A stretch of 64,000 nucleotides of DNA, from assembly GCF_000516985.1 (NCBI RefSeq), contig NW_006917091.1:5452518-5516517 (forward strand), written 5' to 3'. The position numbers were made by a program, and so were the translations under genes. Of this stretch, positions 54,283-64,000 are shown piece after piece. Position 1 is the stretch's first letter. The number at the start of each line of letters is the position of its first letter. The notes beneath the pieces are model-generated. The model was not told the DNA's origin, made no database searches, and saw nothing but the letters and a program-made list of their open reading frames with translations. This DNA comes from Pestalotiopsis fici W106-1. Lineage: Eukaryota > Ascomycota > Sordariomycetes > Amphisphaeriales > Sporocadaceae.

Positions 54283-57200
54283 TACCCCCTTAGATCTACG
54301 ATTTATCGTAAATTTAGCTATATTTAAATTAAAATTATTAATTAGCAAAATATAGCTTTTTTTAGGGTTATTCGTTTTAATTACGATAAATAATTTTAAA
54401 TTTTATTTATTGTAGAAAATTCTGCTATTTGCCTATTAGCAAGCTTTTCGTTAATTTATTTGTTATTATTTTATTTAAAGGTTTATAAATAATTTTAATT
54501 TTTTTTTTAGGCTTTTTACCGCAGCTAATAATTATAAATATTTATATAACGGAGTTTTATTTTTAATAACGCGATTTCGGCGTTAATTAAATTAATAATT
54601 TATTTATTATTATATTTAATAATAATAATGCTATTATTTAATTATATCGATAATTTTTTTAATAATCGATTAACGAATAATATTTTTTTAGTAGCTTATG
54701 CTAGCGCAAATAATTTAGCTTTTATAATAAAAATAATAATTATATTTTATTTATTTAATCGCTAATTAATTAATTTTCCGAATAGCTTTATAGCGAATAT
54801 TTAAGTATTTTTATAATCGATATTATTATCGGTAAATAATGCGTTATTAGTAATTATTAAATTAAAAGATTTTCCGATTTTAAGCGAAAATTCCTTAGTA
54901 TTAATTAAATAAATTAAAGCTTGATTAGCGGCTTTTTAATATATTTAGCTTAAATTATTAAGGAATTAAGCTAATTTAATTATTGCGAATACGATATTTA
55001 GTTTCGTAAATATAACCGTAAATAGCAATAATCCGATTTTTTTTTAATATTTTTATATTTCGTATAAAAGCGCTATAATTAATCGAAGCATAAGTTTTTC
55101 GTAGCCTATTAGCGTAATATAAATCTTTTTTTTATTTGCTAATTTAGTAATTTTTTTAAAATAAGCCCTTTAAAATAACTAAATTATTTTAAATATACGA
55201 TTTTTAATTATTTTTATCCTAAAAAACTATTATATTAGCTCGCTATTATTAATTTTATATTTTTTTATAAAATGCTATATTAATTAATTAATAGCCTTTT
55301 TATTTTTATTTTTATATACGATAATTACGTCGTTAATATAAAAAAAAAACTAATATTTTTTTATTAATAAATGCGTAAGGCTTATATAATATTTAGGTAT
55401 AGCCGATTTCGGCTAAAGTTTTATAAATTTTTTTTGCTATAGCAGCGGTAATATCTGTAGTTTATAAAATGCTTTATTTAATATTAATATAATTTTTTTT
55501 TTTCGATATTTATCCGGTATTTTTATAAATATATTTTAATTAATAAAAGCGTATATAAACGCGTTTATTACGTTATATTATATTAATTTAAAATCGAATT
55601 TCGCTACGATCGCGATTAAAATACGAAATAATTTTTTAATTAATATAACCGCGTAAATTTTTTAGTTTTAGGATTTCGCCTATTAATTACCGTAAACGAC
55701 GAATTTTGCTTTATATTTTTAAAATTTTCCGTATTTATCGAATTTATATACGTATATTTATATATAATTAAGGATTTATTTGCTTTTTATTTATAGATTT
55801 TTTTTACTAATTTTAGTTTAAAATTATATATTTTTATAATTTTATAAATAATTAGCTTTTGCTTAAAAAAAATAATTTATTAAACGGATAATAATATAAT
55901 TTATAATATTATTTAAAAAAAGCTAAAATTTCCGTTTTATAAATTTTTACCTTTTAATAAAAAAAGCGTTTTAGCTTTATTTTATCGTTTTAATTATTAT
56001 TTTATTTTGCTTTAAAAATAGCTTTATAATTAGCTAAAAAAGCTATTTACTATAAAATTATTTTAAATCTTTTTATTAATAGCGCCGTATTTTTAATTGT
56101 AATCGCCTTTATATTATATATTAATAAGGCTAATAAAAGTATTTATAATAAAATTTAAAAAGCAAATTTTATAATAATAAAAAGATATTATTTATCTTTT
56201 TTATTTAGCGCTATTTTTTTATTTTTTTAGTTATTATTTTTTTTTAATCGTTTTAATTATCGCTTAATAAAATATTTTTTACGGCGGTATTTTTATTTTT
56301 TAATTCCTATAAAATCTCGTCTTTAAATATTGCGTAATTAATTATAAAATCGGCGATAAGCTAGGTATTAATATTTAAAAGCTCGTCCTTAAATATATCC
56401 CATTTTCCGTCGCATAATTTTTTTTCGTTTATAATTATATCCTTTATATTAATTAATTTATTTTAATTAAAAATCCAAATTTTATAAATATTAAATAATT
56501 TATATTCGATTAAATATCCTACTTAGGCCTTAAGTGCTAATCGCTATAAACGGCCGAATTTTTATTATGCCGTTAGCGTTATTACGTACGCCTTATATCC
56601 GAATATTTTAAAATAAATTTAATTAGGCTTATAGCTCGGATTTAGGACTCTTTTTGCTTTCGCAATTACTTTATAAAATTTTATATATAATATATATTAT
56701 CGGGAACTATAATTCGGCGTATAATTATATAAATATACCGCGGTTTTACCGATTTTAGGCTAAAATTAATAAAAGAGTTTTGCGTTAATACGTATTATAC
56801 GTTCCTTTTTTTTAATTATACCCCTTAAGCATTTAATAATTCCGTTTTAGGCTTATATATATAATATTAAAAACTTAAATTTAATATATTTATTTTTAAA
56901 ATATTTTCCGACTACCTATTTAATTTTTATAATTTTATTATTATATTCGATAATTTTAACTTTAATATTATATTAGGTTTTTAATATATTTAAAAACAAT
57001 CGGAAAGCGTTAATTAATATAATAGCAATCCTTTCCGTAAAATAATAATTTTATATATATCCCGTTTATCGATAAATAATTAATATTTAAAATATATAAT
57101 TTTTAATTTTTTTAATATAATTATAAAAATTAATAGCTAATTGCTCGCTATAATTTTTATTAATTAATTGTGGCGCTCGCCGTAATTAGCGCGTAATTTT

Positions 57201-59130
57201 TATAAATATATAGGCTTTATATTTTATTATAATCGGTCCTTTAATTTTTACCTTTTAAAATAAATAAATAAAATATTCGAAAGCTGCCGGGCTTAAATAT
57301 CCTATTTTATAATATTATTATATAATTTTTTTAATTAATAATAGCTTTTTTATTTATATTATATATTTTTTCCGGTAAATAGCAAATAACGCTAAAGGTA
57401 ATTTGTAAAATTTATATTTAAAAACGTATTATTCGTATCGGTTTTAAAATATATTAATTAAAAATCTATTTTTTTTACGTAACGTTATAAAATCGTTTTT
57501 ATTATCCTAATAATATCCTTATTTTCGTAATTAACGGAATAATATTAATATAATTAGCAACCTAAAATAATAGGCTATATTATTTAATAATAATATTTTA
57601 GATCCGAGCTATATAATTATTATATTATATTTATAAATAAATAATTTCCGGTCGCTTAATTAAATAAAATCGTAATTAAGAGCTTATTTATAATTAATAA
57701 ATTTTGCTTTTATATTTATAATTAAAATCGTTATTATTAGATTTAAAATAACTAAATAGCGCAAAAAATAATTTTCCGCGGATATTATAAAATTATTTTA
57801 TACGTTTGCTATTAATCGTCCGTTCCGTTAATTTATATTAATCGGAAGCGATTTTTTTTTAGTTATACGTAATATATTAATTTAGCTGGTTTTAATCCTT
57901 TTTATATTGCGAACCTGCTTTTATAAATTAAAATTTTTTTTAAAGGCCTTATTTATTTATATTTATATTTTATTTTTAAAAACGAAACCTAAATAAGCTT
58001 TTTTTAAAAATACGTAAAAATATAAATTAAAAGCGTAAAAAAGGTAATAAATAAAATATTTAATATTTTTTTACTTTTTATTATAAATAATTTATTTACT
58101 TTTTTTTTTACGTAAATTAGCCGCATTTAATCGGGGAGGCATTTAATTTTTAACGGGGTAAGCGTTTTTATTTTATTTATTTTAAGGCTATTTTTTAGTT
58201 TTATTAATATAGGTTGTAAAAGCGCTTTTTTTAATTTTTAGCTTAATTAGCTATTAAATATTTAAATTTTTACGGAAATTATTATTTATTACCCGATATT
58301 TTAAATTTTTATTTAAAATATTTTATTTTTTATAAATTTAATAAAAGGCGGCTTATTATAATATAATTAAAATAATTATATTTAAGAAATTTATAATTTA
58401 AGCCGAATTATTTTATATTTTAACGATTTGCTTTATTTAGGCTTTTGCTATAATTATTTCTTATTTATTAACTTAATTAGCAGCTTTTTTTTAATATTTT
58501 CGGAGATTTAAAAGCTTTTTAATATTATTTTTTTATTTTTTTTTATTATTTATAACTAATTTGCTATAGCGAACCTTTAAATTTTTATATTATTTATATA
58601 AAGGCTCGTTAATTAAGCAATACGTAAGAAAAAAATTTAGAAAAATCGTTATAATTATTTATTTTATAATCTTTTTAATCGCCGTATATTATTTAGCGTA
58701 TATAGCCTTTTTTATTTTATAATAATTATAATCGAAGTTAAATAACTTTTAACTTTTTTTAGTAAAATCCGTAATCGTCCATTCCCCGTCCTTTTTATTT
58801 TATATAATCGGATTATTATTTATATTTACAGCTTTAAAAATAATAGCTGCGGTTTTTATATATTTGGTTTTTTTAATATTTGGTTCGATTAAAATTTTAA
58901 TTAAAATCGTTTTATTTTTAAAGTAATTAATTAATCCGGTAATTTATGCCTAAATTTAAAACGCATATTTCTAATTGGTTTAGTCGGAGGTTATTTTTAA
59001 CGATGCCGTTAGGCCGATTCCGGCTTTTTTCGTAATTATTATTTTCGTAACTTTGGCAAAAGCATTAAAACTTTTAATTATTAATTAAAATAATACTTTT
59101 TTATTAAAATTTAAATTAATTTAATATAGG

Positions 59131-59311
59131 TATTAATTATATAATATATTAATTTATATTTTGCGCTTTTTAATTTTAATAAGGTATACGCTTATTTAGG
59201 TGGCCCCGGCTAATCCCCGGGAGGTCCCGTATATCTATCTAAATATTATAGTATTAATCCGTGTGCTCAAATATACGCCAGTATATGGGAACCATAACCC
59301 ACCATCTGACA
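59131..59311 (-). repeat. Right LTR of Copia element (its 5' LTR)
   Basis: 181-bp partner of 54102-54282. On the minus strand it begins TGTCAGATGGTGGG. It keeps more G and C at its right end than the other copy, so RIP hit the two copies unequally. Confidence 0.88.
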
Positions 59312-60225
59312 ATAATAGGTATTATCTGATAATAATATAAAGTATAAAAAATTTTTTATTATATATAAATTTGCTAAACTCTTATTATAACGCCTTTTAA
59401 TAGGCTTTATTTATATTAATATAAATACGGTTAAATATTTTAAGCATTTTTATTTTTTTTTCGAAGCTTTTAATAAAATTAATAGCGTTACGCTTATTAA
59501 TTTTTTAAATATATTTAATAATATATAGCTCGTTTATTATAATAAGCTTTAAAAACCCGTTATTTACAAAATTAATTAATTTAAAAATAATTATAAATAT
59601 ATTTTTTTACGTAACCTAATTATTTAGGCCTTTTAAATGGTATTTTTTATTAAGGGAAAAATCGAAATACTTTTAATCTAATATATAACTAGCAATTATA
59701 TTTATAATAAGCGTTATTATAATTAATCGACGTAACATAACTTTATATACGCCTTTTTTATTTAAATTATTTTTAAAGGAGAAAAAGGATAACAATAGGT
59801 TATTTTTTATTAGCATTTTGCTTTTAGCGCGAGCTTTATTATAGAGCGTCTTTTAGCGACGGCGTTTATTTTCTAATTTATTTAATAAATTATTACGCTA
59901 ATTAAAAATTATTTTAAGGTATAATTGGTAAATTATATAACTTAGGCATAGGGAAGCGTTTTTTATAATTCGTAAAATTAGGCCGTAGGAATAATTATAA
60001 GGCTATATAACTAATTTATTAAAGCTTAAGGAAAAAATAATTAATTATAAAAAAATAACTACCTTTTATACCTATAAAATTAACTAATAAGAATAATTTT
60101 AAAATATATTACTAATAAACTAAATTTATTATTAAATTAATTAATAATAAAATTAATTTATAATCGAAAAAACTATCGAAATTTATAAATTTTTATAATA
60201 TAGGTTACCCTATAATTTAAAGCCA
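59312..60225. repeat. Uncharacterised RIP-mutated repeat DNA between two Copia elements
   Basis: AT-rich and without recognisable coding motifs. The first 20 bases (ATAATAGGTATTATCTGATA) repeat a motif also found at 53726-53738, suggesting another LTR end. Confidence 0.5.
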
Positions 60226-60539
60226 CTATAGCCAGGTGCATTAATTATATTTAATAGGGCTAAATCTAATGGAACGTTCCACTAAATTCTAATAAATTCT
60301 AATAGTTATAATAACCATAATAATTAATTATAATAATTTATTAACTATATAATATTATAAATAATAGCTATAAATAATATTATATTAATTATAGGTTAAT
60401 ATAAGGTAAATTTTACTGATTTCCTATATATCGTTATTTAACGATATCTTAATAGGTTTTATAGCTATTATAACGATATAATATGCGTTATAAAGCTAAT
60501 TTTATATATTATACGATATTATATTAATATCCGTATAAT

Positions 60540-62310
60540 ACTCCCTTTATTAAATAATATCGGTTAAATTTAACAATTTAATAAATTTCTAAAATTTATC
60601 TTTAAAAAATGGCTTTATAAGGCCGTTTATTAATATATCGTTAATTAAAATATATTCGATTCGAATATTTTTATTTTTAACTTTTTGCTATATATAAAAT
60701 TACCGTATAACCGTATATTTAATACGTTAATAATATTCCGGATTATATGCTAAATTTATAGCTTTCGTATTATTTCCTTTAATTAATACGGTATTTATAT
60801 TAATTCCCATTTCCGTAAAAAGATTTTTTAACTATATTGCTTTACGGATAGCCTGCTTTAACCTATTAAATTCGGCTTTGGTAATTAATAAAAAAATTAT
60901 AAATTACCGTTTCGATTTTTAATTTATTAGCCCGTTATTTAAAATAAATAAATAACCGGATATTAATTTATAAGTTTCATAATTATTAGTAAAATCGGTA
61001 TCGGAATAATTTATTAATCCGGGTTTTATTTTCCCGTTAAAGGTAATTTTAAAATAATAATAAGATTTTAAATAATTAAATACCCCTTTTACCCCTTTTA
61101 TCGTGGTTTTCGATAGGTTCTATATATATTTAGCGAAATATATTATAAAATAAGCTAAATCGGGTCTAATTTAAACTATAGCGTATATTAATTTATTTAA
61201 TAAATATTAATATAAATAGATAAATTCCTTTAAAGCCGGTTTTTCGTTGCTTTCTTTTGCCGTATGCAATAATTTTAGGAATCCAAGGCTAAATAGTATA
61301 TTAGCCGGTTTTATATCGGAAAATCCGTTAATTTTTAATAATTTTTTAAGGTAAATTGCCTGGTTTATACGAATTATTTTATTTTCTCGATTTTTTTTAA
61401 TTTATATACCGAAAAAATAAAAAACTAATCCTAAATCTTTTATTTCGAATTCTTTCGAAATATCCTATTTTAATTAGTTAATTTTACGTAAATTAAGACT
61501 AAAAATTAGGAAATTATTTACGTAAATTATAATAAAAATATTAGATTTTTTATTATAATAAATTAATTCGTTTAAAATAAATAAATTAAATCCAAGCTTT
61601 TTTAGGCTGTTTTTTAGCGTAATTTGCTATTAGCGTAAATTTTATTTAAAACCGTATAAGGCCTTTTTAAGCTGGATTACCTAGGAGTTTTTTTTATTAA
61701 TTTTTTATCCGAAATTATTTAAATCCGGGTTTTCGGATAAAAATTCGGATAATCCGTTTATAAAGGTAATATATACTTTTTCGTATAATTCCCCGTTTAA
61801 AAAGGCACCGATTATATCGATTTATTCGATTTCTTAATCGTAATAAACTATTAAGGCTAATAAAAGCCTTTAAATAATAAATTTTATTCCCGTAATAAAC
61901 GTTTCGAAATAATCGATTTTATATTATTATTTAAATTTACGTATAACTAATTTAGCCTTATATTTATCGATATTTCCGTTTTTATTAGTTTTCCTTTTAA
62001 ATACCTATTTTACGGATAATAGGACTTTACCGGCTTTTTAGATTTTATTTCGATCGATAGCTTAAAAAGTCTTTTTTTAAATTAATTGCCGTAATTTAGC
62101 GTATATAGCCTAAATTTATTTTTCTTTTTTAGGGTTTTTTAATACCTATTTTATTATTTTCGGTTCCGTATAACTTAAATTTTCGATAATTAAATAATAC
62201 GAGATATCGGCGAATAATTCGTTATATTTAACGAATTTATCTCGTTCGGAATCCGTAAATTTCGGAAAAATTACCTTAATATTCGATTTACTCGGAATAA
62301 TCGAAAAAAT
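60540..62310 (-). mobile_element. 5'-truncated Ty1/Copia element (RT and RNase H end)
   Basis: Minus-strand translation reads as the C-terminal half of Copia Pol. At 62170-62210 there is LSYTEPKIIK (the EPK lead-in). At about 61950-62080 come FAIDR-like and VFKRKTNKNGNIDKYKAKL. At 61500-61565 there is IIIYVNNFLIF, from YVDDFL. At 60860-61060 an RNase H segment reads YSDTDFTNNYETYK, then SGYLF and KSKR. A CTCCCTTTATT at 60541-60551 gives an AAAGGGAG polypurine tract, with an LTR expected at lower coordinates. Integrase and gag are missing; the sequence changes at about 62.31 kb. Confidence 0.8.
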
Positions 62311-62410
62311 TATTACGAACATGCACCCTTACATAAGAATAAACAAATATATCGGCGCTTAAGGAAAGAAGGGAGGGGCTTAGCACCGAAAGCCGGGAAT
62401 AGGTTAAAAC
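62311..62410. other. GC-normal island inside the RIP block
   Basis: About 100 bases with normal base composition (CATGCACCC, then GGAAAGAAGGGAGGGGC and CCGAAAGCCGGG) between two heavily mutated segments. No coding or RNA motif recognised; probably a unique or late-inserted fragment at the element junction. Confidence 0.5.
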
Positions 62411-63099
62411 GGAAATTATTATTTTTAATAATTGCTAGCTAGCTATCGATAGGATTATAATTTTGGCAATAATTTAAATAGTTAAATTATTAGGATTATT
62501 AAATTTTATCGATTTTAGGACTATAAAATCGGCTTAGTATTATAATTTAAAAAAAGCATTAATAAAGGAATAAATAAATATATATTATAAAAGGATTTTT
62601 TATATAAATAGTTATTATTTTAGTAATTAATTTAAGCATTTATTTTACTAATAGGTAAAGCATTTAAATACGCTTTAACGATTATATTTATAAATTAATT
62701 TAATTACCTTTATTTTTAGATATTTTTTGCTTAATACCTTTTTTTAAAATTATCGTTCCTTATTAGCATAAACCTTAATATTTTTTATATTTTAGGTTTA
62801 TTTTAAAAACCCGTAATATAATCGTTATATTTTAATTATTTTTATTTAAATACGTTACTTTTAAAAAAAACTTTAAGCAATATTTAGCAAAATATTATTA
62901 ACCGGAAAAACTCCTTTTTCCTTATCTAAATACTCTTAGCGCTCGCTCGTATAAAAAATAGAAAAAAATGATTTCGAATTAATTAAAAACTAATATTTAG
63001 AATTAATTAAAAAAATCCGCGTATTTAAAAAAAAAGAAATTACCTTTTTTGCGCGTAAAGCCTAAATAAGATAAATTATATAAGAATTACAAAATTTTA

Positions 63100-64000
63100 A
63101 TAATGCTATAGCTAAGGCAGCTAATATTATTTTTACCTTAATTTATTTTAAAAAGCTTAAGCTTAATATATTAGCGGCTTTTAATAATATTCCCGGATTA
63201 CTTTAAGGATTCCTAGCCTAAATCCGAGCTTATTAAACCTTTTACGGTAACTAATTTATAATAAAAAAATAAAAAATATTTTACGTTATGTTTTATTTTA
63301 AAAAACAAGCATTTGCCTAATTCGAATTTTATTTTTCGGACGTAATTAAATACGAATAGCAAATAAAATTATATAAAGCGGAAATTTAAAATATTTTTTA
63401 AAATTATATAAAATTCGAAATAGCGTTTCGATCCTTATTTTAGGACCTAAACGAAAAATAATAAGCTAAAAAAAAATTTAAAAACCTTAAATAAAAAGGA
63501 TCCGTATTTAATTATACGGCAGATTTTAAGCGCATTATCGTTAAAATAAAATACACCGACGATATTAGGATTATATTATATTATCAAAAATTTAAAAACG
63601 GTATTAAAAACGAATTTAGCAGGATTTTTAAATTATTAGCCGAATTTAGCAAATATAGCGAATTTACCGTTAAAATCGATAACTAATTATACGCTCGCTA
63701 AAACGAGAAAAAAGGGAATTATTTTACGCCACGTTTTTAACGCAATTATACTAATATAAGTAAATTACGAAATAATTTATAACCTAAAAATAATTAACGC
63801 GATAAAACCTTATACGGAACCTATAGCGGATAAATAAACTTTAACGTTACCTAACGCAAAAATAAATCTAAAATTAAATATTATAATTACGATAAAATAA
63901 AATATTACGCTAACGAATATCGCTAATTTAAAAAATTAGGATTTAAACTAATGCTAAAAGGTAAAAAGCAATTTAATAACACTAAAAGGGATAATATGCT
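63100..64000 (+). mobile_element. Gag region of a Gypsy-type retrotransposon, RIP-damaged, truncated by window end
   Basis: Plus-strand reading keeps a retrotransposon Gag pattern: a leading RELK-like helix, then KGSVFNYTADFKRIIVKI, YTDDIRI, YYQKFKNGIKNEFSR and LLAEFSKYSEFTVKIDN at about 63480-63685. A damaged zinc knuckle YYNYDKIKYYANEY lies near 63880-63925 (Cys and Gly to Tyr, Asp and Lys). This is the Gag of fungal Gypsy/Ty3 elements. Pol would lie to the right, outside the window. It runs opposite to the three Copia elements. Confidence 0.78.

Larger units (their letters stand above)
54102..59311 (-). mobile_element. Ty1/Copia-type LTR retrotransposon, structurally complete but RIP-inactivated
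   Basis: 5210 bp bounded by two 181-bp LTRs starting TG (or RIP-changed TA) and ending CA/TA. On the minus strand the reverse transcriptase core YINDVIIVYK (from YVDDV) lies at about 55310-55350. A gag-type zinc knuckle (FDYNYYKIKKAIYAKY) lies at about 58690-58740. The order LTR, gag, pol, polypurine tract, LTR runs from right to left. Flanks ATAAG and ATAAT may be a damaged 5-bp target duplication. Stops throughout exclude activity. Confidence 0.85.
48950..64000. repeat. AT-rich, RIP-mutated retrotransposon block
   Basis: From about 48.95 kb the sequence changes abruptly to very AT-rich DNA with long A/T runs and almost no intact open frames, and stays so to the window end. Repeat copies inside differ by transitions only. 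Translated fragments keep retroelement motifs with G-to-A and C-to-T damage. The only clearly GC-normal islands are small: parts of 53.7-54.2 kb, the LTR cores and 62.31-62.41 kb. Confidence 0.95.

Overview
The window is nuclear DNA from a filamentous ascomycete (Pezizomycotina, probably a sordariomycete). The genes have short GT-AG introns of 50-90 bp with CTAAC/CTGAC-type branch sites. The families are fungal: Zn2Cys6 regulators, DUF3632, DUF6601, NmrA-like, GLEYA and NACHT proteins with a fungal N-domain. The right quarter is extremely AT-rich retrotransposon debris in which repeat copies differ only by C/T and G/A transitions, the mark of repeat-induced point mutation (RIP), a process of these fungi. 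No bacterial-type operons, CRISPR arrays or rRNA genes were seen. Exon boundaries were built by hand from splice motifs and reading phase, not from transcripts.

Left region (1-6.7 kb): a FAD monooxygenase of the salicylate-hydroxylase type (cut by the left edge), a divergently transcribed Zn2Cys6 regulator and a fumarylacetoacetate-hydrolase-family enzyme form a plausible small aromatic-acid catabolic cluster. From 6.8 to 19.1 kb come an AveC-like polytopic membrane protein, a decayed coiled-coil ORF that may be a LINE remnant, a DUF3632-like protein, two small secreted cysteine-rich proteins, a divergent DUF3237 / SnoaL-like pair and a DUF6601 membrane protein.

Central region (19.6-39.8 kb): a class-IV aminotransferase, a second Zn2Cys6 regulator and a divergent anion:cation-symporter-type MFS transporter lead into a block rich in secreted phenol-active enzymes. 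This block holds three paralogous secreted intradiol ring-cleavage dioxygenases, a secreted tyrosinase and a secreted tannase/feruloyl esterase, with an apparently frameshifted prolyl-4-hydroxylase-like gene and an NmrA-like redox-sensor-type protein between them. The inferred joint role is extracellular attack on plant phenolic esters and catechols: ester release, o-phenol oxidation and catechol ring opening.

Right region (40.5-48.9 kb): a 1173-residue secreted protein ends in a GLEYA adhesin-type domain and carries an internal cationic amphipathic segment. It is followed by a small secreted Ser/Thr-rich protein and a NACHT NTPase of the fungal NLR type that ends about 100 bp before a sharp drop in GC content. 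From about 48.95 kb to the end the DNA is RIP-mutated. It holds two Copia-type elements on the minus strand (one with an intact pair of 181-bp LTRs), a truncated third Copia, a small element with 68-bp repeats and a tRNA-like internal sequence, and the gag end of a Gypsy-type element on the plus strand that runs off the right edge.
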